Counted from the stretch's first letter, positions 42,552-53,179 are shown. The stretch is 64,000 nt of DNA from Kumtagia sp963839725 (GCA_963839725.1 CAWIWT010000001.1:1-64000), one strand, 5' to 3'. Numbers and translations are program-made. Notes: generated by a model from the letters alone, not told the origin.

Positions 42552-43411
42552 GCCGATTCGCCCTTCAACGCTTCTCGCGCTTGGCGGCGGGCAGCCAGCA
42601 TTCCGTGCTTCGGAGCAACGACGAAAGCGGTTAGGAAGATCAGGGTTTGCAGCACGACGATGATGCCGCCGGTAGCACCGTCTAGGAAATAGCTTGCATA
42701 TGCGCCGATGAAGCTTGTGCCGGCGCCTATTGCGACGCTGATTGCGATCAGCCGCGGAAAGCGGTCGGTCAGCAGATAGGCTGTCGCACCCGGCGTGACC
42801 ACCATTGCGATTACCAGAAACGCGCCGACCGTCTGCAACGCTGCGACGGTACAGGCGGAAAGCAGCGTGAAGAACAGCACCTTCAGCAGATCGGGATTGA
42901 GCCCGATCGAAAGCGCGTGGTTTTCGTCGAAGAAGACGACCATCAGGTCCTTCCACTTCGCCAGCAGGATGGCAAGCGAGATGCCACCGATAAGAACCAG
43001 TTGCAGTGTGTCGCCGGGCGTGACGGCAAGAATGTTGCCGAGCACAATGGTCTGGATGTTCACCGATGCCGGCGACAGCGAGATCATGAAAAGCCCGAGT
43101 CCGAAGAATGACGTGAAGATCAGGCCGATAGTGGCGTCTTCCTTCAGTTTTGTGCGCTGGTTGAGAAACAGCATCGCGCCCGCTGCGAGTCCGCCGGACA
43201 CGAACGCGCCGAGCGCGAAAGGCAGGCCTAGCAGATACGCGCCAGCCACACCCGGCACGATGGAGTGGGAGAGCGCGTCGCCTATCAGCGACCAGCCTTT
43301 CAGCATGAGATAGGCCGAAAGGAACGCACAGACGCCGCCGACCAGCGCTGACACCCACATAGCGTTGACCATGTAGCCGTAACCGAAGGGTTCGATCAGC
43401 GTGGCGATCAT
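42548..43411 (-). CDS. sitC: manganese/iron ABC transporter permease SitC
   Basis: 287 residues. ABC-3 family membrane protein with LMLKGWSLIGDALSHSIVPG, FFDENHALSIGLNP and LQTVGAFLVIAMVVTPGATA. Its start overlaps the sitB stop by four bases. It forms the metal channel with SitD. Confidence 0.93.
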   Translation of the reverse strand: MIATLIEPFGYGYMVNAMWVSALVGGVCAFLSAYLMLKGWSLIGDALSHSIVPGVAGAYLLGLPFALGAFVSGGLAAGAMLFLNQRTKLKEDATIGLIFTSFFGLGLFMISLSPASVNIQTIVLGNILAVTPGDTLQLVLIGGISLAILLAKWKDLMVVFFDENHALSIGLNPDLLKVLFFTLLSACTVAALQTVGAFLVIAMVVTPGATAYLLTDRFPRLIAISVAIGAGTSFIGAYASYFLDGATGGIIVVLQTLIFLTAFVVAPKHGMLAARRQAREALKGESA

Positions 43412-44319
43412 TGTTCGCCCGCGTCCGGATCAGGCTCGTCGTGCGGGCTTGCGCCGCGGTCGTATATGACAAACGGCCGCTCGTCGTCGGTGAGCACGGT
43501 TACCTGGCGAGGATCTGCGTCGTCGTGCAGGTCGGCCCCGCCCAGGGTGAATTGGCGCAGCGCTCCGCCGAACGCCTTTTCGAGATTGGCCTGGGTGAAC
43601 ACCTCCTTCGTCGGCCCGGCGGCGAGCACAGTGCGGTTGATCAGAACCGAGCGATCACAGAAACGCGGCACGCTGCCGAGATTGTGGGTCGATACCAGCA
43701 TCACGCGGCCTTCGTCCCGCAAGGTGTGCAGCAGCGCGATGATCGCCTCCTCGGTGCGCACGTCGACACCTGTGAAAGGCTCGTCCAGGAGAATAATCTT
43801 GCCCTCCTGCGCCAGCGCTCGGGCCAGGAAGACCCGCTTCTTTTGGCCTCCGGAAAGCTCGCCGATCTGGCGGTTGCGGAAATCGGTCATTCCAACCCGC
43901 GCCAGCGCGGCATCCACCGCGTCGCGGTCGATGGAGCGCGGTATGCGCAGGAAATTCATATGGCCGTAGCGGCCCATCATCACAACGTCCTCGACCAGAA
44001 CGGGAAAGTTCCAATCGACATCCTCGCTTTGCGGCACATAGGCAACGGCGTTCTTCTTGAAGGCCTCGGCCGCTGGCTCGCCAAGTATGGTCACGCGACC
44101 GGAAGCAAGCGGAACGAATCCCATGATCGACTTGAACAGCGTGGACTTGCCGCTGCCGTTGACACCGACCAGTGCTGTAATTGTGCCGCGCGGAATGGCG
44201 AAGTTGGCATCGCGCAAGGCCGTGTGGCCATTGCGGTAGGTGACGGTGACGTGCTCGACGGCGAGGCCGTCGTCTTGCTTGGCTGGCACGCCGGGCGCGT
44301 TGGCGAGAGGAGCGTTCAT
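43408..44319 (-). CDS. sitB: manganese/iron ABC transporter ATPase SitB
   Basis: 303 residues. Walker A GVNGSGKST, signature LSGGQKKRVFLARAL, Walker B KIILLDEPFTGVD and H-loop VSTHNLGSVPRFCD. An acidic C-terminal extension (DEPDPDAGEQ) follows. The ATG overlaps the sitA stop by four bases, so all four sit genes are translationally chained. Confidence 0.94.
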   Translation of the reverse strand: MNAPLANAPGVPAKQDDGLAVEHVTVTYRNGHTALRDANFAIPRGTITALVGVNGSGKSTLFKSIMGFVPLASGRVTILGEPAAEAFKKNAVAYVPQSEDVDWNFPVLVEDVVMMGRYGHMNFLRIPRSIDRDAVDAALARVGMTDFRNRQIGELSGGQKKRVFLARALAQEGKIILLDEPFTGVDVRTEEAIIALLHTLRDEGRVMLVSTHNLGSVPRFCDRSVLINRTVLAAGPTKEVFTQANLEKAFGGALRQFTLGGADLHDDADPRQVTVLTDDERPFVIYDRGASPHDEPDPDAGEQ

Positions 44320-45224
44320 TGCGCTAGAGCTTCGGCAATCGTTTCCGTTGTAACCCTAAGCATGTCGAGATAGGTCGGCACTGGCCCGCTGGCTTCGCTG
44401 AGCGAGTCGACATACAGCACGCCACCATATTTTGCGCCGGTCTCCCGCGCCACCTGCTCGGCAGGATCGGGCGAAACCGTGCTCTCGGAGAAGATCGCCG
44501 GAATGTGGTCGGCCCGCATTGCGTCGATCACCTTGCGCACCTGCTGTGGCGTGCCTTGCTGATCAGCGTTGATCGGCCAGAGATACAGCTCCTTCAGTCC
44601 GAAATCGCGCGCCAGGTAAGAGAAGGCCCCTTCGCTGGTAACCAGCCAGCGCCGCTCCTCGGGAACAGTGGCAAGTGCGGCGCGCGCAGGTTCCACGGTC
44701 GCTCGAATCTGCTGCGAGTACGCCTTTGCATTCGCCGCATAGATCTCTGCGTTCCTTGGATCATGTTCGGCAAATGCCTTGCGCATATTCTCGACGTAGA
44801 TGACAGCTGCTGCCGGCGACATCCATGCGTGCGGGTTCGGTTTGCCGGTGTAAGGCCCCTCCGAGATGCTCATCGGTTCGACGCCGTCCGAAACCACCGC
44901 GCTCGGAACATCCCTGAGATTGTCGAAGAACTTTTCGAACCAGAGTTCGAGGTTGAGCCCGTTCCACAGGATGAGGTCAGCCTTCTGTGCAGCGATCAGA
45001 TCGCCAGGCGTCGGCTGGTAGTTGTGAATCTCGGCGCCCGGCTTGGTGATCGAGACGACCGCCGCAACATCGCCCGCAACGCGGCGCGCCATGTCTGCAA
45101 TGACCGTGAAAGTGGTGACCACCAGCATCTTGTCGGCGCCGGACGCAGAGTCCTCGGACGGCGAACACGCAGCCAAAGTGGGCACAGCGATGCAACTGGC
45201 AAGAAACGCACGGCGATTCATCAT
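44316..45224 (-). CDS. sitA: manganese/iron ABC transporter binding lipoprotein SitA
   Basis: 302 residues with a lipobox (SCIAVPTLAAC, Cys20). All four metal ligands of the A-I/ZnuA-like family are present: His67 (EIHNYQPTPGD), His132 (NPHAWMSP), Glu198 (VTSEGAFSY) and Asp273 (YVDSLSE). The lack of a histidine-rich loop argues for Mn/Fe over Zn. First gene of the operon, divergent from mur, with a palindromic candidate Mur box upstream. Confidence 0.94.
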   Translation of the reverse strand: MMNRRAFLASCIAVPTLAACSPSEDSASGADKMLVVTTFTVIADMARRVAGDVAAVVSITKPGAEIHNYQPTPGDLIAAQKADLILWNGLNLELWFEKFFDNLRDVPSAVVSDGVEPMSISEGPYTGKPNPHAWMSPAAAVIYVENMRKAFAEHDPRNAEIYAANAKAYSQQIRATVEPARAALATVPEERRWLVTSEGAFSYLARDFGLKELYLWPINADQQGTPQQVRKVIDAMRADHIPAIFSESTVSPDPAEQVARETGAKYGGVLYVDSLSEASGPVPTYLDMLRVTTETIAEALAQ

Positions 45225-45303
45225 TGATTGAGGGATCCTGCGATGCGGCGCGTTCCGCCGCCTTCGACATTGCTACGCGAGCCCAGAAGTCTTGTCAATG
45301 CAG

Positions 45304-45320
45304 TTGCAAATCGTTTGCAA
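45304..45320 (-). promoter_or_regulatory. Mur-box-like palindrome upstream of sitA
   Basis: TTGCAAATCGTTTGCAA is a perfect palindrome (7-bp arms, 3-base centre) 80 bases before the sitA ATG and about 130 before mur. It resembles the TGCAA-N-TTGCA Mur-responsive sequences of rhizobial sitA promoters, where Mur with Mn2+ represses. Confidence 0.7.
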
Positions 45321-45447
45321 TAAGCGCTGCGAGGATAGCATTGCGCACACGTGGCTCGGCGCTTTCGATCAGGGGATTCGCCTGAAGATTGGAGCTTGAT
45401 CGGTGTTCGTCTTTGCAACTGGATGTCATCTGGCGCATAATCCACCC

Positions 45448-45876
45448 ATGGCAAAGCGGAAGAATTTGAAGCTGGACTATGAAAAAGTGCTGCGCAAGCA
45501 GGGCATTCGCATTACCCGGCCGCGCAAGGTGATTCTCGACTTTCTTTCCGGAACCGAGGACCATCCCGATGCGCTGGAAATCTTCAAACGCGCCATCGAG
45601 GTAGATCCCGGCATTTCTCTTTCTACAGTCTACCGGACGATGAAACTGCTGGAAGGAATGGGGGCAATCCACCGTCATGCTTTCGAGGGGGGGCCATCAC
45701 GCTTCGAGCAGGCTAGCGGCGAACACCACGATCACCTGATCGACATCGAGACCGGAGATGTCATCGAGTTCAAGTCGGATCGGATCGAGCAATTGCAGGA
45801 CGAGATCGCCAAGAAGCTGGGCTACGACATCGTCCATCACCGGCTCGAACTCTATGGCCGCAAGCGGCACGGTTGA
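45448..45876 (+). CDS. mur: Fur-family manganese regulator Mur
   Basis: 142 residues from the ATG at 45448. Fur winged helix is RITRPRKVILDFLSGTEDHP, then ISLSTVYRTMKLLEGMGAIH. The metal site ASGEHHDHLIDIETGDVIEF and the C-terminal YDIVHHRLELYGRKRHG follow. Rhizobial Fur homologues beside sitABCD sense Mn2+ rather than Fe2+, hence Mur. A palindromic site in the shared upstream region supports control of sit. Confidence 0.88.
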   Translation: MAKRKNLKLDYEKVLRKQGIRITRPRKVILDFLSGTEDHPDALEIFKRAIEVDPGISLSTVYRTMKLLEGMGAIHRHAFEGGPSRFEQASGEHHDHLIDIETGDVIEFKSDRIEQLQDEIAKKLGYDIVHHRLELYGRKRHG

Positions 45877-45992
45877 GCTCTACCGCTCGATCCGCCAAAC
45901 GCAGGTTGACGAAGCGCCCGCAGGCCGTCAAACATCGCGCCGCCGCCCGCTCAAGGCGGATTGCAAGAACAATCGAGGGACGGAAGCGCGAT

Positions 45993-47414
45993 ATGGAAAA
46001 AGCCGAAATCGGGCTGATTGGCCTTGGCGTCATGGGATCGAATCTGGCGCTGAATATCGCCGAAAGGGGCCATCGAATCGCCGTCTACAACCGCACGACG
46101 TCGCGTACTCACGACTTTGCCGACAGTGCGGGCTCGCTCAAGGACGTGGTCATTCCTTGCGACACCATGGAGGAACTGGCGGCAGCGATCCAGCCGCCCC
46201 GGCCGATCATCATCATGACGCAGGCAGGCAAGCCGGTGGACGAGCAAATCACGCTGTTGCGTGGCGTGCTTTCGGCCGATGACATCATCATAGACGCCGG
46301 AAATGCCAACTTCCGCGACACCATGCGCCGCTTCGCCGAACTCGACGGCACCGGCCTGACCTTCATTGGCATGGGCGTGTCGGGCGGCGAGGAGGGCGCA
46401 CGCCATGGCCCGTCAATCATGGTGGGCGGCACCGAACAGTCGTTCAAGCGCGTCGAGCAGGTGCTGCTCGACATATCGGCGAAGTACAAGGGCGAGCCTT
46501 GCGCCGCTTGGCTCGGACCGAACGGAGCGGGTCATTTCGTCAAGACGATCCACAACGGCATCGAATATGCCGACATGCAGATGATCGCCGAAATCTACGG
46601 CATTCTTCGCGACGGTCTCGGCATGGCGCCGAAAGAGATTGGCAAGGTCTTCGCCAAGTGGAATGAAGGCCGCCTCAATTCCTACCTGATCGAAATAACC
46701 GCTGCGGTTCTTGCCGCCGACGATCCGAAGACGGGCAAGCCAATGGTCGACATGATCCTCGACCGCGCCGGCCAGAAGGGCACCGGCAAATGGTCGGTCA
46801 TCGAAGCGCAGACGCTCGGCATATCGGCAACGGCAATCGAGGCGGCGGTTGCCGCGCGCGTGCTGTCATCGCTGCGCGACGAGCGTCTTGCCGCCGAGAA
46901 GATCTATGGCGCCCGCCCGACCGGTGGTTTCGATGGCGACAGGGCCAAGCTGCTGGCCGATCTCGAACTGGCGCTGTTTACAGGCAAGATCGCCTGCTAC
47001 GCACAGGGTTTCGCAGTGCTCGATGCCGCGTCGCGCGAATTCTTCTGGAGCATCCCACTGCCGACGGTCGCAAAGATTTGGCGCGCGGGCTGCATCATCC
47101 GTTCGCAATTCCTTGGCACGCTGGCCGAAGCCTTCTCCGGCGACAAGGTCGCCAACCTTTTGATGGCTCCGGCCTTCGTCGCCATGATGAAGGAAGGGCA
47201 TCCGTCGCTGCGGCGTATAGTGGCCCGCGCGGCGGAAGCCGGGCTTCCAGCTCCGGCGCTGTCATCGGCGCTGGGCTATTTCGACAGCTACCGGCAGGGC
47301 CGCGGCACCTCGAATGTCATCCAGGCGCAGCGCGATTTCTTCGGCGCGCACGGCTTCGAGCGTATCGACGCGCCAGGCGCCTTCCATGGCCCATGGGGTA
47401 GCGGCGCGGCATAA
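45993..47414 (+). CDS. gnd: 6-phosphogluconate dehydrogenase, decarboxylating
   Basis: 473 residues from the ATG at 45993 (GAGGGACGG upstream); an in-frame arginine-rich extension to 45873 overlaps mur and lacks homology. NADP-binding IGLIGLGVMGSNLALNIAERG, substrate segments GMGVSGGEEGARHGPSIMVG and GHFVKTIHNGIEYADMQMIAE, and the C-terminal QRDFFGAHGFERID are all present. It converts 6-phosphogluconate to ribulose-5-phosphate, CO2 and NADPH. It may be transcribed with mur. Confidence 0.96.
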   Translation: MEKAEIGLIGLGVMGSNLALNIAERGHRIAVYNRTTSRTHDFADSAGSLKDVVIPCDTMEELAAAIQPPRPIIIMTQAGKPVDEQITLLRGVLSADDIIIDAGNANFRDTMRRFAELDGTGLTFIGMGVSGGEEGARHGPSIMVGGTEQSFKRVEQVLLDISAKYKGEPCAAWLGPNGAGHFVKTIHNGIEYADMQMIAEIYGILRDGLGMAPKEIGKVFAKWNEGRLNSYLIEITAAVLAADDPKTGKPMVDMILDRAGQKGTGKWSVIEAQTLGISATAIEAAVAARVLSSLRDERLAAEKIYGARPTGGFDGDRAKLLADLELALFTGKIACYAQGFAVLDAASREFFWSIPLPTVAKIWRAGCIIRSQFLGTLAEAFSGDKVANLLMAPAFVAMMKEGHPSLRRIVARAAEAGLPAPALSSALGYFDSYRQGRGTSNVIQAQRDFFGAHGFERIDAPGAFHGPWGSGAA

Positions 47415-47481
47415 GCCAGACTGGAGTTCCGAGAGAAAGGTGGCGCTTTGCTGGCGCCGGCATATGTAATGAAAAGCCGCG

Positions 47482-48486
47482 TCAACGCGACTCGACGGTC
47501 GTCGGCACCGACAGGCTCTGCAGGCTCTTGGTATCCTTGCCTTCGATGGCGCCGAGCACCGACCGGGCGAGTTCTCGCCCGGCAAACCGCACGCTCTCGT
47601 TGACCACATAGAGCGTCGGGCGAAGCAGGTGCAGCAAGCGCGACGACTGTTTCGACACGATGTCCACATGCTCGCCGACTGTCAGCCCGACATCCTCGAT
47701 CGCCGCGACGAGCGCAAAGGTTGCCTGTCCGCTGCCGGATATGATTCCGTCCGGTCGGTAGGGGCGTTGCATCATCTCCGTGGTTTGTGCCCGGATCTCA
47801 TCGATTGTGTGATCGATGGTCGCGCTGATGAATGGCACCTCCGTCAGCCCGCTCTCGCCTAGCGCCTCGAGAAAGCCTTCACGCATGTGGTGGTGGAAGG
47901 CAAGATTGGGCGGCGGAGCGAGCAGGGCAAGCCTCTTGCGGCCAAGCGCTGCAAGTTTGCGCACGGCTTGCGACGCATAGGCGCGATTGTCGAAATCGTG
48001 GAACGGATGCTCGATTCCCATATCGGTCCGGCCATGAGTCGAGAAGGGAAAACCACGCTCGATCATGTAGCGAACGCGCGTATCCTTCGTCTCGGTTCGC
48101 GATATGATGATGCCATCGGCCGAACCGGTCTCGACAATATAACGCACCGGCTCCAGCGGGTCGTTGTTGCGCGAATAGGGCGTGACGATCAGGTGATACG
48201 GCGTCTGCGCCAGTTCCTCTGAAATGCCGTAAATAAGATCTGAAACGAAGCCGCCGACCTGCTCCTCGGTGTTCAGCACAAGGCTGATAACGTTCGTCTT
48301 GCCGGTACGCAGGCGCACTCCGGCGCGATTCGGCCGATAGCCGACCTGGCTGGCGACCAACTGGACGCGCCTGCGCGTTTCCTCGCCGATCTCCGGGGCA
48401 TTCTTTAGCGCCCGCGACACCGTGGTGACGCCAAGCCCGGTCATGAAGGCGATGGTTTTCAGGGTTGGCCGCTGGGCCTCAGCCAT
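47482..48486 (-). CDS. LacI-family regulator of the glycoside cluster
   Basis: 334 residues from the ATG at 48486; upstream in-frame ATGs exist (48594, 48525). Helix-turn-helix is TLKTIAFMTGLGVTTVSRAL, hinge YRPNRAGVRLRTGKTNVISL, then the sugar-binding domain. It is divergent from the ABC transporter operon at 48913. The same 14-bp operator sequence occurs near both starts in opposite orientation, pointing to repression of itself and the operon, released by an imported sugar. Confidence 0.88.
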   Translation of the reverse strand: MAEAQRPTLKTIAFMTGLGVTTVSRALKNAPEIGEETRRRVQLVASQVGYRPNRAGVRLRTGKTNVISLVLNTEEQVGGFVSDLIYGISEELAQTPYHLIVTPYSRNNDPLEPVRYIVETGSADGIIISRTETKDTRVRYMIERGFPFSTHGRTDMGIEHPFHDFDNRAYASQAVRKLAALGRKRLALLAPPPNLAFHHHMREGFLEALGESGLTEVPFISATIDHTIDEIRAQTTEMMQRPYRPDGIISGSGQATFALVAAIEDVGLTVGEHVDIVSKQSSRLLHLLRPTLYVVNESVRFAGRELARSVLGAIEGKDTKSLQSLSVPTTVESR

Positions 48487-48607
48487 CTGTGAGCCGCCTT
48501 GTCCATCACTCTCACCGGAGTCCATGCCACCCCGCCTATCAGCGGCCCGTCTGCGCCGCAATTGTAACTCGGCGCCATCGTACGGTTTCGCCATGAAGTT
48601 GGATATT

Positions 48608-48621
48608 CTGAAACGTTACAG
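48608..48621 (-). promoter_or_regulatory. LacI operator near the regulator start
   Basis: CTGAAACGTTACAG, with an AACGTT centre typical of LacI-family sites. It is the exact reverse complement of 48882-48895. Confidence 0.75.
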
Positions 48622-48881
48622 ATTTCTAGCGGGAAGGCAATCCGGCTTGTTAGCGCCCGCATGGGTAGCCTTCAACCCATATTTCGGGGCCGATACAACG
48701 CGGTGAAAAGAGATAGAAGCGCTGCCCTTTTGGTCGGCCGAGGAGAAGATTTGTGCATTGCAGCGCAAAAATGACGCGTTGCAGCATGCGTTTTTTTTGC
48801 ATTTAATTCGACTGGTCGAAAAAAATGCGCTTGCGGTGATTCGATGGGTTGCGCTCATCTGGCAAATCCCCTATGCAATAT

Positions 48882-48895
48882 CTGTAACGTTTCAG
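48882..48895 (+). promoter_or_regulatory. LacI operator before the ABC transporter operon
   Basis: CTGTAACGTTTCAG, the exact reverse complement of the site at 48608-48621, ending six bases before the ribosome site of the binding-protein gene, where it would block transcription. Confidence 0.75.
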
Positions 48896-48912
48896 TTCAG
48901 GGAGGAATGCCG

Positions 48913-50151
48913 ATGCGTTATCGTTACTTGCAGGCTGCGCTTGCCGCCAGCGCTGCGCTTTATCTATCAGTCCCGGCTTCGGCGACCGATCTCGAAGTCA
49001 CCCATTGGTGGACGTCGGGCGGTGAGGCCGCCGCCGTCGCGGAATTCGCAAAAGCTTTCGACGCAACGGGCAACCACTGGGTCGACGGCGCAATCGCCGG
49101 CTCCGGCGGTACCGCGCGTCCAATCATGATCAGCCGCATCACCGGCGGCGATCCGATGGGCGCCACCCAGTTCAATCATGGCCGTCAGGCTGAGGAATTG
49201 GTCGAGGCTGGTCTGATGCGCGACCTGACAGACCTCGCCACGAAGGAAAAGTGGGCCGAGATCATCAAGCCGGCGAGCCTGCTAGAGTCATGCACGCTTG
49301 ATGGCAAGATCTATTGCGCGCCGGTCAACATTCATTCTTGGCAGTGGCTGTGGCTTTCCAACAAGGCCTTCGCGGATGCAGGCGTGGCAGTGCCGAAGAA
49401 CTGGGATGAGTTCGTCGCCGCCGCTCCGTCGCTCGAAGCCAAGGGCATCATTCCACTCGCGGTTGGCGGCCAGCCCTGGCAGTCCGCTGGCGCGTTCGAC
49501 GTGCTGATGGTCGCTATTGCCGGCAAAGACGTCTTCATGAAAGTATTCGGCGAGAAGGATGAGGCCGTCGCGGCCGGACCCGAGATCGCAAAGGTGTTCA
49601 AGGCTGCCGACGCCGCCCGCAAGATGTCCAAGGGCAGCAATGTCCAGGACTGGAACCAGGCGACCAATCTCGTCATCACCGGCAAGGCCGGCGGCCAGAT
49701 CATGGGTGACTGGGCTCAGGGCGAGTTCCAGGTGGCTGGACAGGTGGCCGGCAAGGACTACACCTGCCTTCCGGGCCTCGGCGTCAACGAGATCATCTCG
49801 ACAGGTGGCGATGCGTTCTACTTCCCACTGCTGAAGGATGAGGAAAAGTCCAAGGCGCAGGAAGTACTGGCTTCGACCTTGCTCAACCCCACCACGCAGG
49901 TTGCCTTCAATTTGAAAAAAGGTTCGCTGCCGGTGCGTGGCGATGTCGATCTGAATGCCGCGAACGACTGCATGAAGAAGGGCCTCGACATCCTCGCCAA
50001 AGGCAATGTGATCCAGGGCACCGACCAGCTGATGTCTCAGGATACGCAGAAGCAGAAGGAGGACCTGTTCTCCGAATTCTTCGCCAATCCGAGCCTGACG
50101 CCGGAGGACGCGCAGAAGCGTTTCGTCGAAATCATCGCCGCAGCCGAGTAG
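48913..50151 (+). CDS. CUT1 ABC transporter sugar-binding protein (glucose/mannose type)
   Basis: 412 residues from the ATG at 48913; GGAGG sits seven bases upstream, too close to the in-frame ATG at 48907. Signal peptide MRYRYLQAALAASAALYLS.., then DLEVTHWWTSGGEAAAVAEF, PIMISRITGGDPMGATQFNH and IYCAPVNIHSWQWLWL. This resembles the GtsA-like glucose/mannose-binding proteins of CUT1 transporters. A downstream beta-mannosidase suggests mannose-containing oligosaccharides or glycosides as the real ligand. Confidence 0.9.
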   Translation: MRYRYLQAALAASAALYLSVPASATDLEVTHWWTSGGEAAAVAEFAKAFDATGNHWVDGAIAGSGGTARPIMISRITGGDPMGATQFNHGRQAEELVEAGLMRDLTDLATKEKWAEIIKPASLLESCTLDGKIYCAPVNIHSWQWLWLSNKAFADAGVAVPKNWDEFVAAAPSLEAKGIIPLAVGGQPWQSAGAFDVLMVAIAGKDVFMKVFGEKDEAVAAGPEIAKVFKAADAARKMSKGSNVQDWNQATNLVITGKAGGQIMGDWAQGEFQVAGQVAGKDYTCLPGLGVNEIISTGGDAFYFPLLKDEEKSKAQEVLASTLLNPTTQVAFNLKKGSLPVRGDVDLNAANDCMKKGLDILAKGNVIQGTDQLMSQDTQKQKEDLFSEFFANPSLTPEDAQKRFVEIIAAAE

Positions 50152-50170
50152 TCGGGCGCGCGCCCGTCTC

Positions 50171-50197
50171 CGCCGGCTCCTGATCAAGGGGCCGGCG
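50171..50197 (+). repeat. intercistronic hairpin after the binding-protein gene
   Basis: CGCCGGCTCC pairs with GGGGCCGGCG (one G-T pair) around TGATCAA, with only a weak T stretch. It is the same arrangement as after aglE. Confidence 0.5.
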
Positions 50198-50232
50198 AAG
50201 TCATCCCTTTTGATTTTGGGACGGAGGCCCGC

Positions 50233-51159
50233 ATGGCGGGCGTGCCGCAGGGTGTGGTAATGAGTGACACTGAATCCAAGCGCCCCAGTCAGATCTTTAG
50301 AAATCTGAGCGCCAAAATTGCATCGATTCCGATGGTGCTGACCGCCGTTTTTGTCTTCGTCGGCGGTACGGCGTGGACGGTGCTCTACTCCTTCACCAAT
50401 TCAAAGCTGCTTCCCCGTTTGAATTTTGTCGGGATCGACCAGTACGATCGCCTTTGGGCCGCGCCGCGATGGTGGGTTGCGATCGAAAACCTCGCCATCT
50501 ATGGCGTCCTTTCTCTGATCTTCTCGCTGGTGATCGGCTTTCTGCTGGCCGCGCTGCTGGATCAAAAGATCCGGTTCGAGGATGCGTTCCGAACGATCTT
50601 CCTCTACCCTTTCGCGCTTTCCTTCATCGTCACCGGGCTGGTTTGGCAATGGCTGCTCAATCCCGACTTCGGCATTCAGGGCGTTGTGCGGAGCTTCGGC
50701 TGGACCAGCTTTTCCTTCGATCCGCTCTATAATTCCGAAATCGTTATTTATGGCATCCTGATTGCCGCCCTGTGGCAGGGCACGGGCCTCATCATGTGCC
50801 TGATGCTTGCGGGTCTGCGCGGCATTGACGAGGACATCTGGAAGGCCGCGCGCGTCGACGGCATCCCCACCTGGAAAACCTACCTCTTCATCATCATTCC
50901 AATGATGCGGCCGGTCTTCATTACGACCTTGGTGATCATCGCCGCCGGTATCGTGAAGGTCTATGATCTGGTGGTCGCGCAGACGTCCGGCGGTCCCGGC
51001 ATCGCGTCCGAAGTGCCGGCGAAATACGTCTATGACTATATGTTCCAGGCCCAGAATCTCGGACAGGGTTTCGCCGCCTCCACGATGATGCTGCTCAGCG
51101 TCATGATCGTCGTCGTTCCCTGGGCATACCTCGAATTTGGGAGCCGGAAGCGTGGCTAA
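50233..51159 (+). CDS. sugar ABC transporter permease 1
   Basis: 308 residues from the ATG at 50233 (GGAGG seven bases upstream); an internal ATG at 50260 is possible. Six hydrophobic segments, beginning PMVLTAVFVFVGGTAWTVLY. The EAA loop is KAARVDGIPTWKTYLFIIIP. MalF-like half of the importer, close to GtsB. Its last codons overlap the start of the next permease. Confidence 0.93.
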   Translation: MAGVPQGVVMSDTESKRPSQIFRNLSAKIASIPMVLTAVFVFVGGTAWTVLYSFTNSKLLPRLNFVGIDQYDRLWAAPRWWVAIENLAIYGVLSLIFSLVIGFLLAALLDQKIRFEDAFRTIFLYPFALSFIVTGLVWQWLLNPDFGIQGVVRSFGWTSFSFDPLYNSEIVIYGILIAALWQGTGLIMCLMLAGLRGIDEDIWKAARVDGIPTWKTYLFIIIPMMRPVFITTLVIIAAGIVKVYDLVVAQTSGGPGIASEVPAKYVYDYMFQAQNLGQGFAASTMMLLSVMIVVVPWAYLEFGSRKRG

Positions 51160-52093
51160 TCCAGCAACCATAGCGGCAACGGTCGCCGGCACGAGCGCGG
51201 TGCCCTCGGACTTTTCCGGTCCTAGCGGCCCACGTCCGCGGCGCACGCTGTCGCGCCGCAATATCATCCTTTATGGCACGCTGATTGTGGTTGCCGCCTA
51301 CTACCTGCTGCCGCTCTACGTGATGGTTGTAACCTCGCTGAAGGGCATGCCTGAGATCCGGGTGGGCAATATTTTCGCGCCGCCCCTGGAGATCACCTTC
51401 GAGCCTTGGGTGAAAGCTTGGGCGACGGCCTGCACCGGCCTAAATTGCGACGGCCTGTCGCGCGGCTTCTGGAACTCGGTCCGCATCACCGTGCCGTCTG
51501 TGATCCTCTCGATCGCAATCGCCTCGGTCAATGGCTATGCGCTGGCCAACTGGCGCTTCAAAGGCGCCGATACCTTCTTCATCATCCTGATCGTCGGCGC
51601 CTTCATCCCCTATCAGGTGATGATCTATCCGATCGTCATCATGCTGCGTGAAATCGGGCTCTATGGCTCTCTGTCGGGTCTCGTCATCGTCCATTCCATC
51701 TTCGGCATGCCGATCCTCACGCTGCTGTTCCGCAACTACTTCGCCTCGGTTCCGGAAGAGCTGTTCAAGGCGGCGCGCGTGGATGGCGCGGGTTTCTGGG
51801 GCATCTACTTCAAGATCATGCTGCCGATGTCGCTGCCGATCTTCGTCGTTGCCGTCATCCTGCAGGTTACCGGCATCTGGAACGACTTCCTGTTCGGCGT
51901 CGTCTACACGCGACCCGACACCTATCCGATGACGGTTCAGCTCAACAACATCGTCAATTCCGTGCAGGGCGTGAAGGAATACAACGTCAACATGGCCGCG
52001 ACGATCATCACCGGCCTTGTGCCGCTGATTGTCTATTTCATTTCCGGCAAACTGTTCGTGCGCGGTATCGCCGCCGGCGCGGTGAAGGGGTAA
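51152..52093 (+). CDS. sugar ABC transporter permease 2
   Basis: 313 residues from a GTG at 51152 overlapping the previous stop, with GGAG upstream; a TTG at 51137 is the alternative. Hydrophobic segments start at NIILYGTLIVVAAYYLLPLY. The EAA loop is KAARVDGAGFWGIYFKIMLP and the end is SGKLFVRGIAAGAVKG, typical of the MalG-like half. Confidence 0.93.
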   Translation: MANPATIAATVAGTSAVPSDFSGPSGPRPRRTLSRRNIILYGTLIVVAAYYLLPLYVMVVTSLKGMPEIRVGNIFAPPLEITFEPWVKAWATACTGLNCDGLSRGFWNSVRITVPSVILSIAIASVNGYALANWRFKGADTFFIILIVGAFIPYQVMIYPIVIMLREIGLYGSLSGLVIVHSIFGMPILTLLFRNYFASVPEELFKAARVDGAGFWGIYFKIMLPMSLPIFVVAVILQVTGIWNDFLFGVVYTRPDTYPMTVQLNNIVNSVQGVKEYNVNMAATIITGLVPLIVYFISGKLFVRGIAAGAVKG

Positions 52094-52099
52094 GAGACC

Positions 52100-53176
<1,077 letters not shown>

Positions 53177-53179
53177 ACG

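Noticed and set aside
41697..43472. 591-codon frame as one long permease fusion
   Set aside because: Only its second half (from 42551) has permease homology; the first part is sitC read in the wrong frame.
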